A stretch of DNA of 64,000 bases from Bacteroidia bacterium (GTDB taxonomy: Bacteria > Bacteroidota > Bacteroidia > M30B66): the NCBI GenBank assembly GCA_019695235.1, contig JAIBAI010000002.1:1-64000 (forward strand). The letters are read 5' to 3'. This document shows positions 16,712 to 25,115 of the stretch, piece after piece (the stretch's first letter is position 1; every line of letters starts with the position of its first letter). The notes beneath the pieces are model-generated. The model worked only from the letters and a program-made list of their open reading frames with translations. It had not been told where the DNA came from and did no database searches. The translations under genes and the position numbers were made by a program.

Positions 16712-18253
16712 CTAACCAGCCCAATTCTCCCTATCCAAACTCCTGAGTTGAATTGCTTCTGCAAGGTGATGTATTGACACCCCTTCAGAACTTTCAAGGT
16801 CAGCAATGGTTCTGGCAACCTTTAATATTCTGTCATAAGCCCTGGCCGACAATGAGAGCCGTTCCATTGCCGTTTTCAGCATACGGTTGCCTTCTTCACC
16901 TACCGGACAATAGGTGCGGAGCATCCTTGAATTCATCTGAGCATTACAATGCAAATTGTCAAGATGTGCAAACCGCTCTTTCTGAATACCGCGTGCCTGA
17001 ATTACCCGTGAACGTATATCTGCACTGCGCTCCGCAGTTCGGGCTGTTGTTAACTCATCAAACCGAACAGGGGTTACTTCTACATGTAAATCTATCCGGT
17101 CGAGCAAGGGGCCTGATACACGGTTGAGGTACTTCTGTACCACCCCGGGTGCGCAAACACAATCTTTCTCAGGGTGATTATAAAACCCGCACGGACAAGG
17201 ATTCATGGAGGCAACCAACATAAAGCTGGCAGGATACTCCACCGTAAAACGCGCCCTTGAAATGGTGATTACACGGTCTTCTAAGGGCTGCCGCATTACC
17301 TCCAGCACCGTACGTTTGAACTCCGGCAATTCATCTAAAAACAATACCCCGTTATGTGCCAGCGAAATTTCGCCCGGTTGGGGGTTGCCTCCGCCTCCCA
17401 CCAAAGCAACATCCGAAATCGTATGGTGGGGCGAACGAAATGGCCTGCTGCTTAGCAATGCTGAATAACGGCCAATCTTCCCTGCTACAGAATGAATCTT
17501 GGTTGTTTCAAGGGCCTCTTCTAATGTGAATGGAGGTAAAATGCCGGGTAAACGCTTGGCTAACATAGTCTTTCCCGCACCGGGCGGACCAATTAGAATC
17601 AGGTTGTGTCCACCGGCAGCTGCAATTTCAAGCGCCCTTTTGATGTTTTCCTGGCCTTTTACATCTGCAAAGTCAAACTCGTTTTCTGATTCCTGCTGAG
17701 TAAGCATGACAGACGACTCTGCCGGGTTTGATATTTGCAAGCCTGCTGTACCATTTAAAAAGGCAATTACCTCTGAAAGACTGTTGGCCCCTAACACTTC
17801 AAGCCCGCTTACAATACTTGCTTCCTGTATGTTCTCACTGGGTAAAATCAAACCCCTAAACCCTTCGTTTCTGGCCTGAATAGCAATTGGCAATACACCC
17901 CGTAAGGGCAACAAACTCCCATCTAAAGAAAGCTCTCCCATGAATAAATAGTCAGGTATCAATGTTTCTGCTATTTGACCACTTGCAGCAAGAATTCCAA
18001 TTGCGATGGGCAAATCATAAGCCGAACCCTCCTTCCGGATGTCTGCTGGTGCCATATTTACCACAATCTTTTTACCCGGCATCCGAAAACCACTCTGGTT
18101 AAGCGCCGATTCAATTCTTTGCTGACTTTCTTTCACAGCATTGTCAGGCAGGCCTACAAGAAAAAACTTGATGCCCTGTGCTACTGAAACCTCAATTGTA
18201 ATGGTGGTGGCATTGATGCCATATACGGCACTGCCTGATACTTTAACAAGCAT
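16712..18253 (-). CDS. comM: YifB/ComM family magnesium-chelatase-like AAA+ ATPase
   Basis: 513 aa, close to the ~506 aa usual for the family. Order: N-terminal ChlI/Lon-protease-like domain (~20-140), AAA+ ATPase with Walker A GPPGAGKT (~222-229) and a Walker B region with FLDELPEF, then a C-terminal Mg-chelatase domain containing NPCPCGFY and the [16 protein letters not shown] segment. In Vibrio and Haemophilus, ComM is a hexameric branch-migration helicase that helps integrate transformed single-stranded DNA; the same role is inferred here. It ends convergently to the Fic gene, 81 bp away. Confidence 0.93.
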   Translation of the reverse strand: MLVKVSGSAVYGINATTITIEVSVAQGIKFFLVGLPDNAVKESQQRIESALNQSGFRMPGKKIVVNMAPADIRKEGSAYDLPIAIGILAASGQIAETLIPDYLFMGELSLDGSLLPLRGVLPIAIQARNEGFRGLILPSENIQEASIVSGLEVLGANSLSEVIAFLNGTAGLQISNPAESSVMLTQQESENEFDFADVKGQENIKRALEIAAAGGHNLILIGPPGAGKTMLAKRLPGILPPFTLEEALETTKIHSVAGKIGRYSALLSSRPFRSPHHTISDVALVGGGGNPQPGEISLAHNGVLFLDELPEFKRTVLEVMRQPLEDRVITISRARFTVEYPASFMLVASMNPCPCGFYNHPEKDCVCAPGVVQKYLNRVSGPLLDRIDLHVEVTPVRFDELTTARTAERSADIRSRVIQARGIQKERFAHLDNLHCNAQMNSRMLRTYCPVGEEGNRMLKTAMERLSLSARAYDRILKVARTIADLESSEGVSIHHLAEAIQLRSLDRENWAG

Positions 18254-18426
18254 AATAGATACATTTTATTCGTTAATTAATAGATTCGCTAAGCTGATAA
18301 TAATGAATAAAGGTAAACGAAAAAATCAAAACAACTTAATACCGGAAAACATTTTTTTAATAAAACCAGAAGCCTGCCCTGTTGAGATTTCTTTATTTAC
18401 CAGGTGTTTCTTTTATATGAACCTTT

Positions 18427-18900
18427 TTAAAATGCTGAAATAATAATCTTTTTCATTTCCATCATTTTTTGAAAACCACCAGGCTTGTTCAATAACGCTT
18501 CCCAATCGGCAGGACATATCTGCCAGCTCAAACCAAACTTGTCTTTAAGCCAGCCACAAACACTTTCCTCGCCACCATTTGCGGTGAGTGCATCCCAATA
18601 ATAATCAATTTCTTTCTGGTCTTTACATGGTATCATAAATGAAACCGATTCATTGAATTTAAACTCCGGGCCAGCATTAATTCCAATAAATCGCATCCCT
18701 AATATCTCGAATTCAATAGTAAGAACTTTCCCTGCCAATTCTTTCTGGAACGGAGCAAGCCCCTCTGCTTCTGTTTTTGGGTAGAAGGTGGTTTTTAAAA
18801 CCTTCCCATCCTTAAATATTGATAAATAATAGGCGACGGCTTCTTCGATATTCCCATCAAACCATAAGTTCGGAATAATTGTAGGTTGCGTGCGGTGCAT
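18427..18900 (-). CDS. VOC family protein (PhnB/glyoxalase-like)
   Basis: 157 aa with the PhnB-type layout: IIPNLWFDGNIEEAVAYY at the start, a TIEFEILGMRF strand in the middle, then SVSFMIPCKDQKEIDYYW and CGWLKDKFGLSWQICP. Proteins of this kind fold as paired beta-alpha-beta-beta-beta units of the vicinal-oxygen-chelate superfamily; they are often annotated as 3-demethylubiquinone methyltransferase-like, but the substrate is usually unknown. It begins 25 bp beyond the gmhA stop on the same strand, so it may be the last gene of that operon. The 173 bp between it and comM show no clear feature. Confidence 0.85.
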   Translation of the reverse strand: MHRTQPTIIPNLWFDGNIEEAVAYYLSIFKDGKVLKTTFYPKTEAEGLAPFQKELAGKVLTIEFEILGMRFIGINAGPEFKFNESVSFMIPCKDQKEIDYYWDALTANGGEESVCGWLKDKFGLSWQICPADWEALLNKPGGFQKMMEMKKIIISAF

Positions 18901-18925
18901 TAGACTCAGATTTAATTTATTTCAA

Positions 18926-19504
18926 TCACAACGACTGCTCGATACCCTGAATCAAGCAATGAATCACTTTGATATGTATTTCCTGTACCCTGTCGGCATA
19001 AGGGGTTAGAGGCGTACGAATTTCAACATCACATAATCCGGCAAGTAAACCACCATCTTTTCCGGTGAGCCCAATAACCTGCATGTTCAACTCACGTGCC
19101 ATCCTTGCTGCTGCAACTACATTGGCCGAATTACCACTGGTACTTATTGCCAGTAAGACATCCCCCTGACGCCCCAGGGCTTGTACAGCACGCGAAAAAA
19201 CATATTCATACCCATAATCGTTTGCAACGCAACTCAAATGTGATGGGTCTGAAATCGCCATTGCTGCAATCGGTGCCCTGTCGTCTCTGAAACGCCCGCT
19301 TAATTCTTCCGCAAAATGCATGGCATCACACATCGAACCGCCATTGCCACAAGAAATAATTTTCCCGCCTTGTTGAAGGCTTGTGACCATGAGCCGGATG
19401 GCATCCGAAATAAGTTCGAAATTCTTTTCCTCACTCATGAATAGCTGCAATGTTTGCGCCGCTTCATGAAATTCTTGTTTAATTGATGCGATATGATCCA
19501 TCAT
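18926..19504 (-). CDS. gmhA: D-sedoheptulose-7-phosphate isomerase
   Basis: 192 aa, the same length as the E. coli enzyme. It converts sedoheptulose 7-phosphate to glycero-manno-heptose 7-phosphate, the first step of ADP-heptose synthesis for LPS core. The SIS-domain motifs are clear: [20 protein letters not shown] around residues 51-70 with the catalytic Glu, AISTSGNS for phosphate binding, and QEIHIKVIH near the C-terminus carrying the catalytic His. Its start overlaps the stop of the upstream gene by 4 nt (ATGA), which implies translational coupling with that gene and the glycosyltransferase. A GT9 heptosyltransferase at 57091-58086 would use the end product. Confidence 0.93.
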   Translation of the reverse strand: MMDHIASIKQEFHEAAQTLQLFMSEEKNFELISDAIRLMVTSLQQGGKIISCGNGGSMCDAMHFAEELSGRFRDDRAPIAAMAISDPSHLSCVANDYGYEYVFSRAVQALGRQGDVLLAISTSGNSANVVAAARMARELNMQVIGLTGKDGGLLAGLCDVEIRTPLTPYADRVQEIHIKVIHCLIQGIEQSL

Positions 19505-19863
19505 TCATAAGGGATAAAAATAAATCCGGCAGTTTGTCCATCAATAATAGTGAAAAGACAAATATGTGCTAAGGGGTTTTTGTAATGTTGCCGAAAAGCT
19601 TCCAGCTTAGATTCAGGTACTATGTTACGTCGAACAAATTCTTCAAGCGTTGATGCAAAAATATTCCATTCAAGGGCAAGCTCCTCTTTGTCAATAATCA
19701 TTCGCCCAAGATTTACTTCCTCCCGGCTTGCAATAAATACCGGATACTTTGAAACTTTACCGTTTAAAATCTCTTCGGCTACTTCACGAATTGATTCTTT
19801 ATATATAGCAAGGTTCTGCTCTAAGTTTTGTAGTTCTTCTTTTTTGTCTTCCAGATTAATCAT
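19501..19863 (-). CDS. Conserved hypothetical protein between GT2 and gmhA
   Basis: 120 aa, not recognised. The first ~35 residues ([25 protein letters not shown]) look like an amphipathic, possibly coiled-coil helix; the rest is a mixed alpha/beta region ending in hydrophobic strands ([21 protein letters not shown]). There is no signal peptide, membrane segment or catalytic motif. It overlaps both neighbours by exactly 4 nt (ATGA), so it is clearly translated in this operon and is likely to serve glycan or LPS assembly, perhaps as a partner of the GT2 or GmhA. That role is inference from position only. Confidence 0.8.
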   Translation of the reverse strand: MINLEDKKEELQNLEQNLAIYKESIREVAEEILNGKVSKYPVFIASREEVNLGRMIIDKEELALEWNIFASTLEEFVRRNIVPESKLEAFRQHYKNPLAHICLFTIIDGQTAGFIFIPYE

Positions 19864-20636
19864 GGCTTATTACTTGTGGGTGTCTGCCGGGTGAGCTGTC
19901 GAAGTTTGATGTATTTCATAAATGTGTACCAGGCTGTTAACCGGGCAATCTGATAACCTGCAAAGCCATCTAAAAAGCCTCTACGCAGTATGTAGTCGCG
20001 AATAAATGCAAAGCAAGGCCTGAACAAAATCTTAAACATCCCGGCTCGCTTGCCCTCTTTCAAATAGGCCCCTGCGGCAATATCAGAGAAATAATCAAGC
20101 TTCTTTATGTGTTCATTAACACTCAGATAAGAGTAATGAAATAAATCTCCCTTGATCCATTTTGCAGTTCCACCATGCAACAACTCAACTTTGTCATGAG
20201 GATTCACACCGCCCCATCGTGCCTTGCTTTTGCAGAATAAGCGAAGTTTAATGTCAGGATACCAGCTCCCATGCCTGATCCATGAACCACAGTAATTACT
20301 TAAACGATTAAAGCGGTAAGCGGTGTTGGGTAAGCCTTCGTGTACACAGTGAAGTATTGATGCATGCAAGCCAGGAGAAACTTCTTCATCAGCATCTAAT
20401 GCCAAAACATTATCGTACAGGGCCTGGTCTAAGGCAAAGTTTTTTTGTTCAATATGCCCTTCAAATGGATGCAGAATAAAACGAGCACCATACTGCCTGC
20501 AAATAGCTTCGGTCTGGTCTTCTGAGCCAGAATCAACCACTACAATCTCATCGGCTAACTGCTGCACCGAAGCCAGACAACGACCAATGTTGCGCTCTTC
20601 ATTGAAGGTAATGATAACCACAGAAAGCTTGCTCAT
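19860..20636 (-). CDS. Family 2 glycosyltransferase (WaaE/KdtX-like)
   Basis: 258 aa from the ATG at 20636 (an in-frame TTG three codons upstream is less likely). The N-terminal GT-A fold is clear: LSVVIITFNEERNIGRCL, EIVVVDSGSEDQT, and a DADEEV sequence as the metal/nucleotide-binding DXD region. The middle motif NRLSNYCGSWIRHGSWYPD and the hydrophobic C-terminus match the WaaE/KdtX subgroup, which adds a hexose to the heptose or Kdo part of the LPS inner core. It is the first gene of a tightly overlapping run with an unknown protein and gmhA, which supports an LPS-core role. The sugar donor cannot be told. Confidence 0.9.
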   Translation of the reverse strand: MSKLSVVIITFNEERNIGRCLASVQQLADEIVVVDSGSEDQTEAICRQYGARFILHPFEGHIEQKNFALDQALYDNVLALDADEEVSPGLHASILHCVHEGLPNTAYRFNRLSNYCGSWIRHGSWYPDIKLRLFCKSKARWGGVNPHDKVELLHGGTAKWIKGDLFHYSYLSVNEHIKKLDYFSDIAAGAYLKEGKRAGMFKILFRPCFAFIRDYILRRGFLDGFAGYQIARLTAWYTFMKYIKLRQLTRQTPTSNKP

Positions 20637-20693
20637 TGCGTGCAAAATTACGCTTTCTTAGGCATGTATTCGTGAAAACGCTGATACCCTGTT

Positions 20694-21191
20694 TCAGGAT
20701 AATAGCTTCCCTAACATTTCGATGCCTTTATTGAAATTGGTGATTTGTTCGGCATCAAGTTTCTTCTGTGAGAGATTAACAGTAATGTTCCTTAATACTT
20801 CAAAAAAAGAACCGACATCTACTTTGTTGTCTTCAAACTGATTTTTTAAGGCAGCTTTGATATTGATCTCGCGGCTCTCATCGTAAAGATGCACAATCTT
20901 CCGCAGTAGTAATATCTCCTGGTCGTTTGAAGAATGGCCATTGCCAGTACCAGGTATGGCAAGCTTGCGGTCTAATGAGTCTTGCTCGCCGTTAATGTAC
21001 CTTATGAAGTCATTGACCTCAATGTCAAAAACCTTCGAAATCTGGTCAATGCGGTCAAGGTTAAGACGGGTAACCCCACGTTCAATTTTACTGTATGCGC
21101 CAACAGTAATATCCAGGGCTTTTGCGACGCTTTCCTGACTCATCCCTTTCGAAACTCTGATTAGTCTTAAGCGATCGGCCTGCTGTTTCAT
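20694..21191 (-). CDS. XRE family transcriptional regulator
   Basis: 165 aa. Residues ~8-62 form a Cro/CI-type helix-turn-helix (LRLIRVSKGMSQESVAKALD ... YSKIERGVTRLNLDRIDQI). The C-terminal ~100 residues have two likely helices (EILLRKIVHLYDE and NIKAALKNQFEDNKVDVG) and no known ligand domain. The TAATTTTG (21208-21215) and TAAATTTG (21197-21204) octamers on the minus strand just upstream match the Bacteroidota -7 box, although the second is only 5 bp from the ATG. The target genes are unknown; it lies between envelope genes and a PP2C phosphatase. Confidence 0.88.
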   Translation of the reverse strand: MKQQADRLRLIRVSKGMSQESVAKALDITVGAYSKIERGVTRLNLDRIDQISKVFDIEVNDFIRYINGEQDSLDRKLAIPGTGNGHSSNDQEILLLRKIVHLYDESREINIKAALKNQFEDNKVDVGSFFEVLRNITVNLSQKKLDAEQITNFNKGIEMLGKLLS

Positions 21192-21288
21192 AGAATCAAA
21201 TTTAATGCAAAATTAATACAAATGCGTTCCGGAATCTCCGAAATACAAAAGTATTTTATTTTTCAAATAAACAATTAAAAATTTCACT

Positions 21289-22518
21289 TTAAAAAAAGCG
21301 ACATGCTAACAACGCTACATCATCAATATACGGCCTTTCACCTTTATAGGTTGAAAGATGCTCAACCAAGAGGGCGTTGAACGCTTTTGTTGATAGCGCA
21401 TGATTCTCAGCCAAAATATTTGTAAGCAATTCGAGCCCGAAATCTTTGCCTCCTTCATTTTCCTGTTCTACCAGTCCATCAGTATAGCATAATAGAAAAG
21501 CGCCCGGCGAAATTGATACCCGGCCAACTTCAATGTCAACTAATTCATCGAGAATCCCCAGGCCCGGGCAGCCTTTTCGAAGCACTTCGATACCATCTGT
21601 ACACCTAAGTAATGGAGGGTTGTGGCCGGCATTGATATACAATAGTTCTCTTTTCTGCTGGTGGTAGCGTGCCACGAAAAAGGTGATAAACTTTTCACCC
21701 TTTGCACTTTGCATCACTTTGGTATTTAGCTCACGTGTTAAAAGCTCCAGTGATTTGTCGGCAGAAGCTAGCGCGCGCAGGTTGGCCTGAAAGTTCGACA
21801 TGAGCAATGCTGCTGATACGCCTTTGCCTGAAACATCGGCCACACAAAAGAGTACTTCCTGTGCGTTTAAACGTATATAATCATAATAATCGCCTCCAAC
21901 CTTCCGGTGTGGTTGATAATAAGCAGAAAACTCAAAATGCTCGTTATTAGGCAGGTGATCAGGAAACAGCATCGCCTGCATTTCACGGGCTAAATCAAGT
22001 TCTCTTTGGAGCAGTTCCTGTTGAAGGTTCTCTTTATACAAACGTTTGTTCTCAATTGCAACCGCGATGATATTGCTGATGGTCTGAATGAATTCTAAAT
22101 CGTGCTCTTTTACATCATCGAGCCGTTCAGGTTCAATGCCCCCAATGAGGATATATGCCAATGCCTTCGTTTTGTGAAACACCGGAATGATGATTTGAAA
22201 GGCACGCAAGGGTGCAATGAGCGCATTTTCAGTGTAGCACAAATCACGGATGCCTTCTAAATCAAACTCAGGCTTTATTTTACTTACCTCTTCTGCTGAA
22301 TGGTGCGTAACTGTCCAACGCCAGGGTGATTCATTGGCGCAATAAGCAAATTTTTCAAGTCCAAGCTGATCGGCTAGTACGAATTCAAATATTTTAAAAA
22401 GGTCGCTTGCTGAAAAGTTGCTATTGATGGCCTGCGTAATTTCAAGCAGTGAATCAAGTTTTAACTTCGAGCGACTGCTGGTGCTACTTTTTAGTTTTTC
22501 AATCACGGGTCCTGACAT
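21289..22518 (-). CDS. GAF-PP2C (SpoIIE/RsbU-type) serine phosphatase
   Basis: 409 aa. An N-terminal GAF-like sensory region (~25-165) is joined by a helical linker (LQQELLQRELDLAREMQAML) to a SpoIIE-type PP2C phosphatase domain (~195-405). The metal-binding aspartates are visible in GGDYYDY, ADVSGKGVSAALLMSN and LLCYTDGLVEQEN. Such enzymes dephosphorylate anti-anti-sigma-type partners (RsbV/SpoIIAA) in partner-switching control. No matching STAS or anti-sigma gene is seen here. No membrane segment, so it should be cytosolic. It starts 46 bp beyond the LpxD-like gene stop and is followed by the XRE gene. Confidence 0.9.
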   Translation of the reverse strand: MSGPVIEKLKSSTSSRSKLKLDSLLEITQAINSNFSASDLFKIFEFVLADQLGLEKFAYCANESPWRWTVTHHSAEEVSKIKPEFDLEGIRDLCYTENALIAPLRAFQIIIPVFHKTKALAYILIGGIEPERLDDVKEHDLEFIQTISNIIAVAIENKRLYKENLQQELLQRELDLAREMQAMLFPDHLPNNEHFEFSAYYQPHRKVGGDYYDYIRLNAQEVLFCVADVSGKGVSAALLMSNFQANLRALASADKSLELLTRELNTKVMQSAKGEKFITFFVARYHQQKRELLYINAGHNPPLLRCTDGIEVLRKGCPGLGILDELVDIEVGRVSISPGAFLLCYTDGLVEQENEGGKDFGLELLTNILAENHALSTKAFNALLVEHLSTYKGERPYIDDVALLACRFF

Positions 22519-22564
22519 TTTTTGAGCTTGACGATTCAGTTAGCCCACTTCAAATATTGTGCAA

Positions 22565-23512
22565 TTATTTTATATGCCCCTCATTTTTTAACCGTTCGAG
22601 GATATCCGGAATGCGTTTAATGTGAGCCATCTCTTTCATTTTCTGGCGGGCATCACCCACCGGAGAGCCAAAGTACACCTGCCCACCACGTAGTGATTTT
22701 GGTACCCCGCTCTGTGCCAGTACTATGGCACCCTTGCCAATTGTCAGGTCTTTTGAAACCCCCACCTGACCCCACAATATCACTTCGTCTTCAATATGTG
22801 TTACCCCGGCAACGCCAACCTGGGCAGCAAAAAGACAATGTTCACCAATATGTGTATCATGGCCAATATGAATCTGGTTGTCGAACTTGGTACCTCTGCC
22901 AATCACGGTATCTCCTGAAACCCCACGGTCAATGGTGCAGCTGGCCCCAATTGTTACGTCATCCTCAATCAATACCCGCCCACAGCTTTTCATCTTATCA
23001 TAGCCTTCTGGCCGTCTTTTAAAGTAAAATGCATCAGCACCAATTACACTGCCGGCATGAATCTCAACTCTATCGCCGATGATGGTATGGTCATAAATAG
23101 TAACATTGGGATGTATGATGCAGTCATTACCAATTTTTACCTGATTGCCGATGAACACCCCCGGTTGAATTATGGTGTTCTGACCAATCTGTGCAGTTGA
23201 GCTTACCATCTCTTTGGCCGCCACAAAAGGCATAAAGTGTTCTACTAACTTATTGTAATCACGAAACGGGTCATCACTGATCAGCAATGCCTTACCCTCC
23301 GGACATGCAACTTCTGTGTTAATTAATATTGTACTTGCTGCTGAGCCAAGGCAACGTTCGTAATATTTTGGGTGGTCAACAAAAGAAAGATCACCCGGTT
23401 CAACCTGGTGAATTTCATTTATACCACGCACTATATGTTCCGGATTGCCAATCATGCGGGCAGCAATGATTTTGGCAATTTCGGCGAGGGTATGTTGACG
23501 GGTGAGTTTCAT
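22565..23512 (-). CDS. LpxD-like UDP-3-O-acyl-glucosamine N-acyltransferase
   Basis: 315 aa, slightly shorter than typical LpxD (~340). LpxD adds the N-linked hydroxy fatty acid in lipid A synthesis. The first ~95 residues match the uridine-binding LpxD N-domain (LTRQHTLAEIAKIIAARMIG, then LSFVDHPKYYERCLGSAA). Residues ~105-275 are left-handed beta-helix hexapeptide repeats (IGQNTIIQPGVFIGNQVKIG...), including FDNQIHIGHDTHIGEHC with the conserved His pair. The C-terminus lacks the long terminal helices of classic LpxD. Bacteroidota often carry an LpxD plus a shorter paralogue; this looks like the paralogue, so the acceptor may differ. Confidence 0.85.
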   Translation of the reverse strand: MKLTRQHTLAEIAKIIAARMIGNPEHIVRGINEIHQVEPGDLSFVDHPKYYERCLGSAASTILINTEVACPEGKALLISDDPFRDYNKLVEHFMPFVAAKEMVSSTAQIGQNTIIQPGVFIGNQVKIGNDCIIHPNVTIYDHTIIGDRVEIHAGSVIGADAFYFKRRPEGYDKMKSCGRVLIEDDVTIGASCTIDRGVSGDTVIGRGTKFDNQIHIGHDTHIGEHCLFAAQVGVAGVTHIEDEVILWGQVGVSKDLTIGKGAIVLAQSGVPKSLRGGQVYFGSPVGDARQKMKEMAHIKRIPDILERLKNEGHIK

Positions 23513-23516
23513 GTTA

Positions 23517-23553
23517 TTGATGCGCTTGCGCCAAAGGTATTGTAAATTTGCAA
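23517..23553. promoter_or_regulatory. Overlapping divergent promoters between the LpxD-like and J-domain genes
   Basis: The 82-bp gap holds two Bacteroidota -7 boxes back to back: TACCTTTG on the minus strand (23532-23539), 20 bp upstream of the lpxD-like ATG, and TAAATTTG on the plus strand (23543-23550), 45 bp upstream of the J-domain ATG. A TTG at 23517-23519 could serve as the plus-strand -33 element with a 23-bp spacer. The -33 element on the minus strand is unclear. Confidence 0.5.
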
Positions 23554-23594
23554 CGGTAAAGTTCTAATCATTTTCAACAACTGCCATAAACCAC

Positions 23595-24494
23595 ATGACC
23601 ATTCCGGAAGCACTCCAGATTCTTGAACTGAAGATTCCTGTCAGTGCCAATGACTTGCGTAAAGCATTCAGGGAGAAGGCAATGCGTTATCATCCGGATA
23701 AATTTATTGACCCACGGGAGCAGCAACAGGCAAGTGCCAGGTTTATCCGTGCAAAAGATGCTTACAATTTTTTGTTGAAGTTTCAACCTGAACAAATCAA
23801 CAGCGGCAACTACAGGAGAACCCATCAACCGATAAGGCGGAAATCTGAAAGGCCTGTTTACCGTAAACACAGCCCTGTTGTTAAACACCCTATTGTAAAC
23901 GACATTGACCGCATTGCACGCCTTTTGCACCTGGTAAATACACAGGGAAAAAAGACCAGACTATGGCAAAGAATTTCTGCCTTTCGGTTTTATCCTTCTG
24001 AAGTACTGGGAACCTGGTATATCCGACTGTTTGAACGCAAGTACACAGGTGAGGAAAGGCTCAATGGACTGCTATTTATCATATTCAGACTTTTCAGAGT
24101 CATCAGCGGAGCAATACTTCTGATTGTCGGATTTTTTCTGATCGCCATCTGCGCCCTGAGTTTGATGGTTGTAATAGCGCCCCCACTCTTGTTGTTTCTT
24201 GCAATGTATCATGTTTATATGAGTGTGATTGATTGGGTACAACGCTACATGCAAAAAGCAGGTAAATCAATATTCCCCGGGGTAAAAAGCAAAGATTTGG
24301 CTTATCTGGTGCTGAGAAGTCTCCCTATGGTGCCATGGTTGGCGTTTACAAGTTTCTTTTTTGTGTTTGGGCTCCGCTTTAGCCCCTATGTTCAGTCAAT
24401 CACATGGATTTTTTCCGGCCTGTTTTTTCTACTACTTTTATGTGTCGGCTCTGAATGGCAATCGTTTTTTAAAGGCAAACCCCTGAGAAGGTAA
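23595..24494 (+). CDS. Membrane-anchored J-domain (DnaJ-like) protein
   Basis: 299 aa. Residues ~3-65 form a J domain with the HPD motif (RYHPDKFI) that stimulates Hsp70 ATPase activity. There is no G/F-rich region, zinc centre or client domain, so it is a type III J protein. A basic stretch (RKSERPVYRKH) follows, then two hydrophobic blocks with about four membrane segments (LLFIIFRLFRVI...LLLFLAMYHVYM, and PWLAFTSFFFVFGL...WIFSGLFFLLLLCV). It should recruit DnaK to the inner membrane; the client is unknown. It is divergent from the LpxD-like gene and is followed by a DUF5606 gene 71 bp away. Confidence 0.88.
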   Translation: MTIPEALQILELKIPVSANDLRKAFREKAMRYHPDKFIDPREQQQASARFIRAKDAYNFLLKFQPEQINSGNYRRTHQPIRRKSERPVYRKHSPVVKHPIVNDIDRIARLLHLVNTQGKKTRLWQRISAFRFYPSEVLGTWYIRLFERKYTGEERLNGLLFIIFRLFRVISGAILLIVGFFLIAICALSLMVVIAPPLLLFLAMYHVYMSVIDWVQRYMQKAGKSIFPGVKSKDLAYLVLRSLPMVPWLAFTSFFFVFGLRFSPYVQSITWIFSGLFFLLLLCVGSEWQSFFKGKPLRR

Positions 24495-24565
24495 GACATG
24501 CATGCGAAAAATCAGATTTGGCAGGATTCGTATTTTGCTTTAGGTTTGCAGCTTATATTTTTCGC

Positions 24566-25108
24566 ATGGACTTAAGCAGCATTATTTCTGTATCCGGGAT
24601 GAGCGGTTTATACAAGGTGGTTGCACAAACCCGCACGGGTTTGCTTGTTGAATCAATGAGCGACGGAAAGCGTTTTCCGGTTTATTCAACCACCAGGGTG
24701 AGCGCCCTTGAAGACATCAGTATATACGGAAATCAGGATGATATTCCGTTAAAAGATGTTTTTGCTTCTATCATGAAACAATTAGATGGTGCAGCCTATG
24801 AGGGTGATCTTTCTGACACAACTGCACTGAAAGCAGCCTTCGGTAAGTTTTTGCCTGAATATGATGCTGCAAGGGTTTATACATCCGACATCAAAAAAGT
24901 TTTTGTATGGTATAACCTGCTCCTTGAGAAGAACCTGCTTACAGCGCCTGACCCTGAAGAGAAAAAGGAAGAAAAGAAAGAAGACAAGAAGAAGTCAGAA
25001 GCAGCTAATAAGCCGGCTACCGCTAAAGCAAAACCGAAAAGCGCAGCACCAAAGGCATCCAGCAAAGGGATGGCCAAGACACAGACTGTGCGGAAAACAG
25101 GTGCCTGA
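24566..25108 (+). CDS. DUF5606 domain protein
   Basis: 180 aa from the ATG at 24566 (the upstream extension is not conserved-looking). Residues ~1-135 match the DUF5606 family, a Bacteroidota-specific group of unknown role: MDLSSIISVSGMSGLYKVVA, DGKRFPVYSTTRVSALEDISIY and DDIPLKDVF. The last ~45 residues are low-complexity, rich in Lys, Glu, Ala and Pro (EEKKEEKKEDKKKSE then AKAKPKSAAPKASSKG), a likely disordered, nucleic-acid- or ribosome-contacting tail. The M3 peptidase gene follows after 7 bp and is probably cotranscribed. Confidence 0.85.
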   Translation: MDLSSIISVSGMSGLYKVVAQTRTGLLVESMSDGKRFPVYSTTRVSALEDISIYGNQDDIPLKDVFASIMKQLDGAAYEGDLSDTTALKAAFGKFLPEYDAARVYTSDIKKVFVWYNLLLEKNLLTAPDPEEKKEEKKEDKKKSEAANKPATAKAKPKSAAPKASSKGMAKTQTVRKTGA

Positions 25109-25115
25109 TTGCCTG

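Noticed and set aside
24861-25115. Long N-terminal extension of the M3 peptidase
   Set aside because: It overlaps the DUF5606 gene in another frame, is a very basic low-complexity translation, and the ATG at 25116 gives the usual family length.
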